Shown: positions 7,578 through 15,737, counted from the first letter of the stretch. The stretch: 23,884 nt of DNA from JAUVIB01 sp964424545 (GCA_964424545.1 CAYRJN010000037.1:1-23884), one strand, 5' to 3'. Notes: a model not told the origin generated them from the sequence alone. A program made the numbers and translations.

Positions 7578-9701
7578 CTATTGATAAAATCTTTTCGTAT
7601 TTAATAAAGCCCGTGATGGTTTGAATCTACCGCCGTATTTTTTCTCAAAATCGCTTAACTTATTTGTAATTTTATCAAGGCCTTCCATATCGGCAAATTT
7701 TAATAAACCGCCACGGAACGGAGCAAATCCGGTGCCGAAAATCATACCCATATCAACGTCTCGCGCCCGCAAAGCCACGCCATCTTCAAGACAACGAGCC
7801 GCCTCATTCACCATGGGATAGATCATTCGCTGCGTTAGTTCTTCTTTGCTTATTTCGGTGTGTTTTTTAACGGTGATAAATGAGGCGATCTTCGGATCAT
7901 CCGTTTTCTTTTTGCCTTCGTAACGATAAAAGCCGGGGCCGTTCTTTTTACCGAGTCGTTTGGCTTGAACCATTTTTTCCAATATATCCGATTCAGCCAT
8001 CCGGTCGCTCATGGTTTTTTGTAAAATTTTAGCTACTTTGTAGGCCACATCAATACCCACCTCGTCAAAAAGTTCAATGGGACCCATGGGCATACCGAAA
8101 TCCAACATGACCTTGTCAATCTCTCTGATACCGTGCCCCTCTTCAAGCAGGGAAACCGCTTCGACCATGTAGGGTAATAACAAACGGTTAACTAAAAATC
8201 CCGGTCCATCGTTAACGACAATCGGCGTTTTACCGAGACGTAGCGCTAGTTTGAATACGGCGGCCACCGCCTTATCAGCCGAATTTTTACCGCGCACAAC
8301 TTCTACTAAGGGCATTTTATGGACAGGGTTGAAAAAATGCATGCCCACAAAACGCTCTTTATTTTTTAAAGCCGCCGCCATATCGTCAACCTGTAGCGAA
8401 GAGGTATTTGTGGCAATAATCGTTTCCTCGTTAATATGATTTTCCAATTCAGCCAGCGTCGATTTTTTAATCTCAAGGTCTTCTATGATGGCTTCAACCA
8501 CCACGTCGCTTTGTTTAAAACCGCTATAATCCACCGTACCGGAAATCCGGTGCATTATTTGTAAATATTCATATTTGGTGATGCGCCGTCGTTTTAACTG
8601 CTTTTCCAACACCTCTTTAGCCTGACGAAATGCCATGGTTACCGCATCATAATTGATATCCTTAACGCGCGTATCGATTTTTTTAGCGGCAAAAAGCTGG
8701 GCGATGCCGCCGCCCATCACGCCCGCTCCGAGAACGCCGGCTTGTTGTACATCTATAATTTTAACGTCGGCCTCGCCAACGCCGTTTTCTTTTTTAATTT
8801 CATCCATCCACAGGAAAATTTGTACCAGACTTTTCGATTCCGGTGTAATCAGCAAATCACCAAGGGCGCGCGCTTCAATTTCCAATCCTTTTTCTATGGA
8901 CATAGAATATGTTTGTTTAATAACATCAAGGGCGCGCAGCGGGGCAGGATAGTGGCCGTGGGTTAATTTCATAACATTCTTTTTAGCCGCGGAAAAGATA
9001 ATATTTTGCCCAATCGCATTGCTTTCGAGGAGAACATTAAACAAACCCTTAGGTTTACGGCGTTTTTGATATTTATCTCCCTTATCGGCTATGATCTCTT
9101 CCGCAAATTCGAGCGCTTTTTCTTTAACCCACTCTTTGGGAATAACTTTATCGATCAAGCCGACTTTCCATGCTTTTTTGGGAATCAAGTTTTTTCCGCT
9201 GAGAATGATATCAAGAGAGCGTTGAAGACCGATTAGTTTCGGCAGACGCTGCGTTCCACCCCAGCCGGGTAAAATCCCGAGTTTGATTTCGGGCAGGGCG
9301 ATTTTTGTTTTTTCACTGTCGCTGGCAAGTCGATAATCCATAGCGAGACTCAGTTCCGTTGCGCCACCCATACAGACGCCGTCAATTACGGAAACCGTAG
9401 TATAAGGCAGTTTGGAAAAGCGATGAAAAATCATTTGTCCTTTTCTGCCCGCTTTATAGGCCGTTTCCGCCTTGTCAATATCTTTGATTTCATCGATATT
9501 GGCGCCCACGCAAAAAACGCCCTCTTTGGCGCTCATAAAAAGCAGACATTTAATCGTCTTTTTTTCCAATTCGTCAATGGTTTTTTCCAACTCTTCTATT
9601 ACCGGTGTGGAAAATTTATTAATTTTTTCGCCTTGCAAATCAAACCATAAAATACCGATTTTATCGTTTTCAAGTTCTTCGTATTTAAAGGCTTTTCCCA
9701 T
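7578..9701 (-). CDS. fadJ: Fused enoyl-CoA hydratase / 3-hydroxyacyl-CoA dehydrogenase (FadJ/FadB alpha-subunit type)
   Basis: A bifunctional beta-oxidation enzyme performing hydration of 2-enoyl-CoA and NAD-dependent oxidation of L-3-hydroxyacyl-CoA. Residues 1-190 are the crotonase domain: oxyanion region CVGANIDEI (64-72), GGATELSLAMD (112-122) with E116, and ALPEIKLGI with E138, the two catalytic glutamates. A linker helix follows. The NAD-binding fold begins at AGVLGAGVMGGGIAQ (321-335), and the dehydrogenase signature FVGMHFFNPVHKMPLVEVV (451-469) supplies H455 and E467. The C-terminal helical domain runs to 707. Crotonase-first order and 707-residue length match FadJ/FadB (E. coli FadJ about 714), not Bacillus FadN. 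AAGGA precedes the ATG. The gene follows the thiolase by 31 bases, consistent with a two-subunit complex. Confidence 0.96.
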   Translation of the reverse strand: MGKAFKYEELENDKIGILWFDLQGEKINKFSTPVIEELEKTIDELEKKTIKCLLFMSAKEGVFCVGANIDEIKDIDKAETAYKAGRKGQMIFHRFSKLPYTTVSVIDGVCMGGATELSLAMDYRLASDSEKTKIALPEIKLGILPGWGGTQRLPKLIGLQRSLDIILSGKNLIPKKAWKVGLIDKVIPKEWVKEKALEFAEEIIADKGDKYQKRRKPKGLFNVLLESNAIGQNIIFSAAKKNVMKLTHGHYPAPLRALDVIKQTYSMSIEKGLEIEARALGDLLITPESKSLVQIFLWMDEIKKENGVGEADVKIIDVQQAGVLGAGVMGGGIAQLFAAKKIDTRVKDINYDAVTMAFRQAKEVLEKQLKRRRITKYEYLQIMHRISGTVDYSGFKQSDVVVEAIIEDLEIKKSTLAELENHINEETIIATNTSSLQVDDMAAALKNKERFVGMHFFNPVHKMPLVEVVRGKNSADKAVAAVFKLALRLGKTPIVVNDGPGFLVNRLLLPYMVEAVSLLEEGHGIREIDKVMLDFGMPMGPIELFDEVGIDVAYKVAKILQKTMSDRMAESDILEKMVQAKRLGKKNGPGFYRYEGKKKTDDPKIASFITVKKHTEISKEELTQRMIYPMVNEAARCLEDGVALRARDVDMGMIFGTGFAPFRGGLLKFADMEGLDKITNKLSDFEKKYGGRFKPSRALLNTKRFYQ

Positions 9702-9732
9702 TTTATTTTCCTTTTAGTTTTTCAAAGAAATA

Positions 9733-11019
9733 TCACATTCGTTCAACAATAAAAGCCGCTCCCTGTCCGCCGCCGACGCATAAGGTTGCCAAGCCGACCG
9801 TTTTATCGCGCCGTTTCAGTTCTTTTAATATGGTGAGTAATAAGCGCGTCGCCGATGAGCCGACCGGATGCCCGAGAGCAATTGCGCCGCCGTTTACATT
9901 AAGGATATCCTCATCGATTGCCCCGAGCGCTTTATCCATTTCAAGATATTTTTTACTAAGCGCGTCCGATTCAAAAATGCGCAAATTGGCAATGACCTGG
10001 GCCGCAAACGCTTCGTTAATTTCAATCAAATCCATATCGCTTATCTTCATAGAGGATTTTTGTAAAACAAGTTTTGTGCTATACGCCGGACCCAGTCCCA
10101 TACGCGCCGGGTCAAGACCGGCAAAAGCGAACGATTTGATACGACCGATGGGTTGATAGCCGAGTGCTTTGGCTTTCTGTTCTTCCATAATTAACAACAT
10201 GGCCGAGCCGTCCGTTATTTGGCTGGAATTACCAGCGGTAACCGTACCGTTGCGGCGGTCGAATACCGGACGCAGTTTGGCCAGCGCTTCCATGGATTGA
10301 CCGTAACGAATACCATCGTCTTTTTGAACCGCTTTTTTATAGTCCGGCGCAACGGCAACAGGCATAATTTCCTCTGTAAAGGTTCCTTCCTCTGTGGCTT
10401 TTTCTGCCAAATTATGGCTACGCATAGCAAATTTATCCTGTTCTTCGCGAGTGATATGAAACTCCTTAGCGAGAATTTCGGCGGTTTGACCCATATTAAG
10501 TCCGTTATAACCGTCGGTTAAACCGAGCATCAAACCGATAACCGGCTTAAAAAATCCGAATCTGAATTTCGTGAGCAGAGCCAATTTCTGGCCCGTCGTT
10601 TTAGCTTTAAATAATTCACCCATCCAGCGCGTCGCATTCTCATTCCATAACAAGGGAATACGCGACATGTTTTCCACGCCTCCGGTCATATAAACGGAAC
10701 CCTCGCCCATCTGAATTTTATACCACGCTTCGGCCGCCGCCTGCATACCGCTGGAACAGTTACGTTGAACGGAGTAAGCGGGAACATTTTCGGGCACGCC
10801 GGCCAGCAGGGCGATATTTCGGGCTATATTGGTCGCTTCGGGCGGCTGCGCCACATTACCGATAATAACTTCATCGAGATCGGCGGGATTGAAATTAAGC
10901 CGTTTGAGCAGTTCTTTTAAATTAACGGCACCCAGCTCGTGAGCGGACATACCATGAAAATCGGAGCCCATTTTCAAATAAGGCGTACGCAACCCTTCGA
11001 CGATTACAACATTCTTCAT
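9733..11019 (-). CDS. fadI: 3-ketoacyl-CoA thiolase (FadI-like, beta subunit of the beta-oxidation complex)
   Basis: Cleaves 3-ketoacyl-CoA with CoA to acetyl-CoA plus the shortened acyl-CoA. With the first ATG at 11025 the protein has 430 residues; I prefer the ATG at 11019 (428 residues, MKNVVIVEGLRTP) because AGAGG lies 7 bases before it but only 1 base before the first ATG. In the 430-residue numbering the nucleophile is C90 (VQRNCSSGMQ), NEAFA is at 337-341, the histidine of GHPVGS is H386 and the second catalytic cysteine is C416 (CVGGGQG). Length and the internal insertion (GLTDGYNGLNMGQTAE) fit FadI/trifunctional-beta rather than the shorter FadA. It starts 14 bases after the regulator's stop, so the two are co-transcribed, and it is followed by its partner. 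Confidence 0.95.
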   Translation of the reverse strand: MKNVVIVEGLRTPYLKMGSDFHGMSAHELGAVNLKELLKRLNFNPADLDEVIIGNVAQPPEATNIARNIALLAGVPENVPAYSVQRNCSSGMQAAAEAWYKIQMGEGSVYMTGGVENMSRIPLLWNENATRWMGELFKAKTTGQKLALLTKFRFGFFKPVIGLMLGLTDGYNGLNMGQTAEILAKEFHITREEQDKFAMRSHNLAEKATEEGTFTEEIMPVAVAPDYKKAVQKDDGIRYGQSMEALAKLRPVFDRRNGTVTAGNSSQITDGSAMLLIMEEQKAKALGYQPIGRIKSFAFAGLDPARMGLGPAYSTKLVLQKSSMKISDMDLIEINEAFAAQVIANLRIFESDALSKKYLEMDKALGAIDEDILNVNGGAIALGHPVGSSATRLLLTILKELKRRDKTVGLATLCVGGGQGAAFIVERM

Positions 11020-11026
11020 AATCATA

Positions 11027-11031
11027 CCTCT
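11027..11031 (-). promoter_or_regulatory. Ribosome binding site deciding the thiolase start
   Basis: AGAGG on the minus strand, lying between the regulator's stop and the thiolase. Its spacing is 1 base to the ATG at 11025 but 7 bases to the ATG at 11019, favouring the second ATG. Confidence 0.65.
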
Positions 11032-11033
11032 TT

Positions 11034-11621
11034 TTATCGCGTTAACATTCCGCCGATTAATAGTTCAAATACCTGACCGGCGGCTTCATTTATGGAAAAT
11101 TTCTTTTCCGCGCCCAATATCCATTGACGGGCGATTTCGTCTATACTGCCGAAAATCATCAGTTTTATCATAGGTGTATTAATATCCTGACGAAAAAAGC
11201 CCTCTTCTTTTCCCTGATCTATAATGTCGCTAATGATATTTAAATATTCGGTGAATTTTTCATTATGATAATTTTTTAAGAATTTGGTTGATTGACGCAA
11301 TTCAACCTGAAAAACCTCGGCTAGCCTTTTATCGCTTTTTATGATATTAAAATGTAAATCGACAAAAGTTTTCAGTTTTTCCACAGGATCGCCGATAACG
11401 GAAATGTTTTTACGGAATTTCTCCAAAATATCTTCCATTTTTACTTCAAAAAGATTGATCAGAAGATCGTCTTTATTATGGAAATAATTGTATATGGTAC
11501 CGTCAGCTACTTTTGCTTTTTTTGCCACATCGGCAACCTTGGCGTTAAAAAAACCTTTCTCGGCAAAAACCTCCACCGCAGCTTCTATTATCTGTGCTTT
11601 TTTTGTTTTCTGTCCGGCCAT
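11034..11621 (-). CDS. fadR: TetR-family fatty-acid degradation regulator, FadR (YsiA)-like
   Basis: A 195-residue TetR repressor. The N-terminal helix-turn-helix spans about 10-55 (ITERMS-equivalent VADVAKKAKVADGTIYNYF, 29-47). The C-terminal ligand domain carries VELRQS (106-111), YLNIISDII (126-134) and IFGSIDE plus W167 (156-167), all resembling Bacillus subtilis FadR/YsiA as I remember it. That protein represses beta-oxidation genes and releases DNA on binding long-chain acyl-CoA. GAGG precedes the ATG. It is the first gene of the operon it would control, and a perfect FadR-box palindrome lies 24 bases upstream of its start, so autoregulation is very likely. The ligand is inferred, not visible. 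Other TetR regulators of lipid genes remain possible. Confidence 0.88.
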   Translation of the reverse strand: MAGQKTKKAQIIEAAVEVFAEKGFFNAKVADVAKKAKVADGTIYNYFHNKDDLLINLFEVKMEDILEKFRKNISVIGDPVEKLKTFVDLHFNIIKSDKRLAEVFQVELRQSTKFLKNYHNEKFTEYLNIISDIIDQGKEEGFFRQDINTPMIKLMIFGSIDEIARQWILGAEKKFSINEAAGQVFELLIGGMLTR

Positions 11622-12042
11622 AATAAAACCTCAAATTAGAATAATGAATGAACGTTCATTCAATATAATAATAAATGAATGCGAATGAAAGTAAATTTTT
11701 CTAATATTTTTGACGTTAAGAAGATTTTTATCAATTCTTAGGAAAAGAATTGGCTTTATAACATAAAGCGCCGATTCTAAAAAAATTTACTAACGCGCTT
11801 TTTATGTGTTATTTGATATTTCGATATAAAAAAATAGTTCACAGGGATTTCCCAAGATAAATAAATAGAGCGACATCTTCCGAATTATTTGAATAAAGAT
11901 GGAGAAATAACAAATATATTTTCGGATTTTCTACTTATTATTTCACTTTATTTATAATTTATATTGATCTTGACAGCCATATTTTAAATTAGGCCAAATA
12001 GATAATTATTGGAAACAGGCTTACCGTATTAATATAAAATTT
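11622..12042. other. Intergenic region upstream of fadR
   Basis: 421 bases between the hydrolase stop and fadR. It contains the FadR box and presumably the operon promoter near 11662-11700, where TTTACT (-35-like) and TATTAT/TATATT occur on the minus strand with non-ideal spacing. Two weak hairpins (11732-11752, CAATTCTT/AAGAATTG; and 11761-11807, imperfect) lie between but lack a U tract. No gene was seen. Confidence 0.6.
11645..11662. promoter_or_regulatory. FadR-box operator, perfect 18-bp palindrome
   Basis: TGAATGAACGTTCATTCA is fully self-complementary. It fits the Bacillus FadR consensus TGAATGA-N4-TCATTCA (recalled as TGAATGANTANTCATTCA) in both 7-base halves. It lies 24 bases before the fadR ATG, and a -10-like TATATT (minus strand, 11662-11667) directly abuts it, so a bound dimer would block the promoter. 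Confidence 0.85.
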
Positions 12043-13005
12043 TTATCTTCTTAAAAAGATCAAAGCGCGTTTTTCCGACCAATATAGCTCCTCTCGATTA
12101 AAATCTACAAAACCCACATGACCGCCGTGTTTCGGTGTTTCAAGGTTGACGTATTTACTTTTTCGTGTCTCTTTAAAGGGGTAGCAGCCGCCGGCAAGAA
12201 AGGGGTCGTTTTGTGCGTTCACAATTAAAGTCGGGACGGCGATTTTATCAATAAATTGATCGCCGCTGCATTGCTGCCAATAATCCTCCGCATTTTTAAA
12301 TCCGTGTAACGGCGCCGTATAGCAGTCATCGTAGTCTTTAAAATTTTTTATGGATTCGTAATGCATATCGTCAATCAAATCGGGAAAAAGCGCTTTTTTT
12401 GCTTTTATTTTTTTATGCAACATGCGCAAAAAACGTTTCATATATACTTTATTTTGCGGTTTTGCCAGCTGCTCGGAACTGTCTTTAAGATTGCAGGGTA
12501 CGGAAAAGGTAACGGCCGCCGTAATTTCTGAATTAATATTTCTTCCCTGTTGCCCAAGATAGACCAAGGTTAAATTGCCGCCCATACTAAAACCGATTAA
12601 AGCGATTTGTTCGTAATAATTTGTATTTAAGGCGTGATCGATTACCAAACCCAGGTCATCCGTTGCGCCGCTATGGTAGAAACGCGGTCTTCTGTTTATT
12701 TCGCCCGAACAGGAGCGAAAATTCCAAGCCAAAACATCCCAGCCGTTATTCAAAAGGGCGCGCGCCATACCGGCAACGTAAGAACGTCGAGAGCTGCCTT
12801 CCAATCCGTGAGAAATAACGGCAAGTTTTTTAAAACCCCTTTGCGCCCAGTCAAGGTCTAAAAAATCGCCGTCATTGGTTTCAATACGCTCTCTTTGATA
12901 AAAATCTATGTCAATTTTTCTAAACAAGGACGGATAGACGGTTTGCAGATGGCCGCTGCGCATTAAAATCGGCGGTTTATAGTCAGAATGTTTAATAAAC
13001 GTCAT
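12043..13005 (-). CDS. Alpha/beta hydrolase, YheT/ABHD1-3-like
   Basis: A 320-residue cytosolic serine hydrolase of the COG0429 (YheT) type. Family marks include RSGHLQTVYPSL (16-27) near the N-terminus, HGLEGSS (66-72) and the nucleophile elbow GFSMGGN (138-144) with S140. The acid is likely D267 (NAQNDPFL) and the histidine H296 (HGGHVGF, 293-299), giving a complete triad. There is no signal peptide. Natural substrates of this family are poorly defined; an esterase or lipase-like role on acyl esters is plausible, and the neighbouring beta-oxidation operon makes a lipid link attractive but unproven. It appears to be a separate transcription unit: its stop is 421 bases upstream of fadR, no FadR box precedes it, and its ribosome site is weak. 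Confidence 0.92.
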   Translation of the reverse strand: MTFIKHSDYKPPILMRSGHLQTVYPSLFRKIDIDFYQRERIETNDGDFLDLDWAQRGFKKLAVISHGLEGSSRRSYVAGMARALLNNGWDVLAWNFRSCSGEINRRPRFYHSGATDDLGLVIDHALNTNYYEQIALIGFSMGGNLTLVYLGQQGRNINSEITAAVTFSVPCNLKDSSEQLAKPQNKVYMKRFLRMLHKKIKAKKALFPDLIDDMHYESIKNFKDYDDCYTAPLHGFKNAEDYWQQCSGDQFIDKIAVPTLIVNAQNDPFLAGGCYPFKETRKSKYVNLETPKHGGHVGFVDFNREELYWSEKRALIFLRR

Positions 13006-13050
13006 ATCGTCTTTTTAGTAAAATGATTCAACTGTCAAATGATCGTCAAT

Positions 13051-13065
13051 TTGCCCAAAAGGCAA
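13051..13065. repeat. Inverted repeat TTGCC-N5-GGCAA, copy 1
   Basis: Arms TTGCC and GGCAA around CAAAA, about 45 bases upstream of the hydrolase start. The same arms and spacing recur at 13251. It could be an operator; a chance match is possible. Confidence 0.35.
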
Positions 13066-13250
13066 CAATATTGCAAAATTATTATAACTTTTTTATCCTG
13101 CAGATATTAATCGCGGGTTTAAAAGATAAAAAATTGCGTTAAATCGAACCATGCTTGCATTTTTATTTTTCTTTAGTCCGTATACGATCCTAATTATCAC
13201 GATCTTCAATTCGTAGTCGCAGGTAATATTCCTGTATACTTTGGCCGATA

Positions 13251-13265
13251 TTGCCATTTAGGCAA
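13251..13265. repeat. Inverted repeat TTGCC-N5-GGCAA, copy 2
   Basis: Same arms and 5-base spacer length as the copy at 13051; here the match extends one further base each side (ATTGCC/GGCAAT). Confidence 0.35.
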
Positions 13266-13442
13266 TTGATGAGATATAGTTTCCTATACGGAATTGGGAA
13301 TGACAGGTTGTGGGGGATTAAACGCAAAAGTTTTTCATTTCTTCGAAAGAAGGAAACTAAAATTGTGTGTTTACGAGAAATATTCTAAAAATAATATTGA
13401 AAATGTCCGAAATATGTTGTTTTTGAAATTCCGATACTATGA

Positions 13443-13457
13443 CACTATAATATAGTG
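13443..13457. promoter_or_regulatory. Operator-like 15-base palindrome
   Basis: CACTATA-A-TATAGTG has 7-bp arms about a central A. It lies 186 bases before the STAS-like ATG, in the plausible promoter zone. No regulator in the window is an obvious partner. Confidence 0.3.
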
Positions 13458-13630
13458 ACGGTAAATTTTTTATTTATATGTTGCATTTTAACCAAAACCT
13501 GTCGATATTTATTTAAACCGACGATTCTCAAATCAATCCGTTTTATTTATTGCACATATTTGAAAAAGAGGTAAAGCCTGATATTTTCAAAAATTTTACT
13601 CTTTTTGGAGGAATAAATTATTCCATTATC

Positions 13631-13635
13631 AGGAG
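13631..13635 (+). promoter_or_regulatory. Ribosome binding site deciding the STAS-like start
   Basis: AGGAG with 7 bases to the ATG at 13643. The frame is open further upstream to a TTG at 13550, but that start has no comparable site. Confidence 0.7.
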
Positions 13636-13642
13636 ATTTTTT

Positions 13643-14020
13643 ATGAGTCTTGTATATCGTTTTGATAAGAGCAAGGGAATTTTATATATAACCGTAAATT
13701 ATTTTTTTACCGAAAAAGATATGGAAAAAGCGAGTAAGTATATTACAAATTCCAGAGATTTTCCAGCTGATGTTGATACGATATGGGATATACGTGCAGT
13801 TAATTTTGACAATATAAAGTTAACCTATCAGGAAAAATTGATAAGCATTAGGAAACGATATCCTCAAAGGGGTAACGCTAAGATAGCTATCGTAGCCGAG
13901 AGTGATCTTGCCTTCGGGCTGTCGAGAAGATATGAACAAATGTCCGCAGAATTACCACAAGAAACAATGGTTTTTAAAAGTATTAAAGAAGCGGAAAAAT
14001 GGATTTTATCGGATATTTAA
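13643..14020 (+). CDS. Small SpoIIAA/STAS-like protein
   Basis: About 125 residues from the ATG at 13643 (MSLVYRFDKSKGILYITV). I chose this over the longer TTG-started frame because AGGAG is well placed and the extra upstream residues look non-coding. The pattern is beta-beta, an acidic helix (FFTEKDMEKASKYI), a strand ending in WDIRAVNFDN, then KIAIVAESDLAFGLSRRYEQM and a final short-strand/helix VFKSIKEAEKWIL. This is the layout of SpoIIAA-like/STAS-type proteins common in Bacteroidota-like genomes, often of unknown function. It lacks transmembrane segments and a signal peptide. The secreted protein gene starts 53 bases downstream with its own strong ribosome site; co-transcription is possible, a functional link is not shown. 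Confidence 0.7.
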   Translation: MSLVYRFDKSKGILYITVNYFFTEKDMEKASKYITNSRDFPADVDTIWDIRAVNFDNIKLTYQEKLISIRKRYPQRGNAKIAIVAESDLAFGLSRRYEQMSAELPQETMVFKSIKEAEKWILSDI

Positions 14021-14073
14021 GCGAAAAACTTATTTTATGAGTTAGAAAAATTCTTATATAAAAAGGAGGTAAA

Positions 14074-15486
14074 ATGAGATATTTTTACCTGAAAGAAATC
14101 ACCGTATTTTTATTGATTGCCTGTTCTTTGGGGGTTTCGCAGGAATTTAATGTTTCCCCCTTAATCTCATTGCCCGGTTGGAACGGTAATTTTGAGGTTA
14201 AAAAAAATCCGGATTCAACGGGTTTCGGCGGTGACGTCGCTATATCATTCGAAAATTATAGCGACAGCCTCTATTCTATCTGTTTGCAACGCATTGAACC
14301 CTATTCGGATGAAATAATTATTATCACGTCGGATTCCATTCCAAAAAACAATCCGGATTTAACTTGGTTAGATAATGAGCAAATTAGAATTGTATGGCAG
14401 CAATTGATCGCCGATAAATGGCAGATTTTTTCGAGAATAGTAATCGGCGATTCATTAACGCCTTCACGCCAGTTGACCAATAGCGCGCAAAACAACACCA
14501 ATCCCCAGGTTTGGGGCGATAATCTTATCTGGATAAACGATTTATATTTAACCTATGCGCAGATTTCCGACTCTTTGGTCAATATAAAAAAAATAGACGG
14601 CAGCGATTGTTCCGATCCCAATATGCAGTCACAACAATTAAATGTTTTATACGAACAGCAGGTAGACAGCTTGAACAATATTATCAAAGAGGCGCGTTAT
14701 ATTAACAATGAAAACCACTGGGCGCTTAAAAAATTGGTAAGCCGCGGCAGTAATAAAAATCCGCGTTATAGCTCATGGCCGCAGCCGCCCATTTATACTT
14801 ATCAAAAACTGGATACCGTATGGAAATCCTTTAGCGCCGATCTTTATGAAAATTCAAAAATGTGGGAATCTTCCAATCATAATTATAATGTTAGCAATCC
14901 TTTTTATTTTTATTATCCCATACCGACTAAAAAATATATCAGGGATTGGTTTGTGGTTTATGAGTCCGATTCTCTTGATAATAATAAAGAAATAATGATT
15001 GAACTTCCCATTTATCTTGGGTCGGCCGGAGGAAAAAACAATCTTTCTAATATGATCGGCGATGATATAAAGCCCTATGTGGCGCTTTTAGGGGATACTG
15101 TTGCGGTAATCTGGGAACATATTGAAGACGGAGAATCACAAATTTATTGGGCAAGAGCGCCATTCAAAGCCCATACCGGTATTGACGAAAATTTCATATC
15201 ATCGCCGGCCGAGTTTGCATTAAGGCAAAATTATCCCAATCCTTTCAACCCGTCCACAACAATCGAATTTTATGCGCCCCGCGCTGCAAAAGCGACCTTA
15301 AGGGTTTTCGATATAAACGGTCGTAACATTAAAACATTAATTTCGTCCGAAATTCACAGAGGGCTGAATCGCATTGTTTGGAACGGCAAAAATGAAAACG
15401 GAACGGAATCCGCTACGGGCATTTATTTTTATGTGTTAAAATACGGCCATAAGAGTTTATCGAAAAAAATGCTGCTGCTCAGGTAA
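14074..15486 (+). CDS. Secreted protein with T9SS-type C-terminal sorting domain
   Basis: 470 residues behind an excellent AAAGGAGGT ribosome site. The N-terminal signal (MRYFYLKEITVFLLIACSLG) precedes VSQEFN. LIAC (14-17) could be read as a lipobox, but cleavage after VSQ fits the other signal peptides here better. The body has repeated short units with W and NP/DP turns (PDLTWLDNEQIRIVW, NPQVWGDNLIWIND, KPYVALLGDTVAVIW), consistent with a beta-propeller of the TolB kind (inference). The last about 80 residues are a classical type A sorting domain: NYPNPFNPSTTIEF, LRVFDINGR, GLNRIVWNGKN, SATGIYFYVL and a basic end. It should cross the outer membrane by the type IX system and be released or anchored. 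No T9SS machinery lies in the window. Substrate or ligand unknown. Confidence 0.88.
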   Translation: MRYFYLKEITVFLLIACSLGVSQEFNVSPLISLPGWNGNFEVKKNPDSTGFGGDVAISFENYSDSLYSICLQRIEPYSDEIIIITSDSIPKNNPDLTWLDNEQIRIVWQQLIADKWQIFSRIVIGDSLTPSRQLTNSAQNNTNPQVWGDNLIWINDLYLTYAQISDSLVNIKKIDGSDCSDPNMQSQQLNVLYEQQVDSLNNIIKEARYINNENHWALKKLVSRGSNKNPRYSSWPQPPIYTYQKLDTVWKSFSADLYENSKMWESSNHNYNVSNPFYFYYPIPTKKYIRDWFVVYESDSLDNNKEIMIELPIYLGSAGGKNNLSNMIGDDIKPYVALLGDTVAVIWEHIEDGESQIYWARAPFKAHTGIDENFISSPAEFALRQNYPNPFNPSTTIEFYAPRAAKATLRVFDINGRNIKTLISSEIHRGLNRIVWNGKNENGTESATGIYFYVLKYGHKSLSKKMLLLR

Positions 15487-15602
15487 GGCGGGATTCCATA
15501 AATTGTTTGTGATTGGATTAATCAAAAAAAATTGTGGCGTCTTAATCAAAGGCATTATTAATCTATTAAAATAAACAGAAACAAATTGTAGAAGGGGGAA
15601 CT

Positions 15603-15737
15603 ATGAATTGTATCTCAATTGTCTTAAAGGCTCAAATCGTAATTTTTGTCTTGGTATTAACAAATTTTTTGCGGGCTCAATACGTCATCGAACAAAGCGA
15701 ATTGGACATTCCCGTAAGTCAGGAACTTTTTCCGTAA
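15603..15737 (+). CDS. Short signal-peptide ORF (44 codons), probably a gene remnant
   Basis: An ATG behind AAGGGGG opens a 44-residue frame ending in TAA. Residues 1-26 (ending TNFLRAQ) are a convincing signal peptide of the same style as neighbouring secreted proteins, followed by only about 18 residues (YVIEQSELDIPVSQELFP). Either it is a small secreted peptide or, more likely, the intact front of a decayed secreted-protein gene: the DNA after the stop shows no recognisable continuation in any frame, and the next gene is also broken. The good ribosome site and clean signal peptide support that this was once expressed. No family recognised. Confidence 0.5.
   Translation: MNCISIVLKAQIVIFVLVLTNFLRAQYVIEQSELDIPVSQELFP

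Larger units (their letters stand above)
13006..13642. other. Intergenic region between divergent genes
   Basis: 637 bases between the hydrolase (minus) and the STAS-like gene (plus), so it should hold two outward promoters. No credible ORF. It contains two copies of the inverted repeat TTGCC-N5-GGCAA exactly 200 bases apart (13051-13065 and 13251-13265) and a 15-base palindrome CACTATA-A-TATAGTG (13443-13457). Their roles are unknown. Confidence 0.55.
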
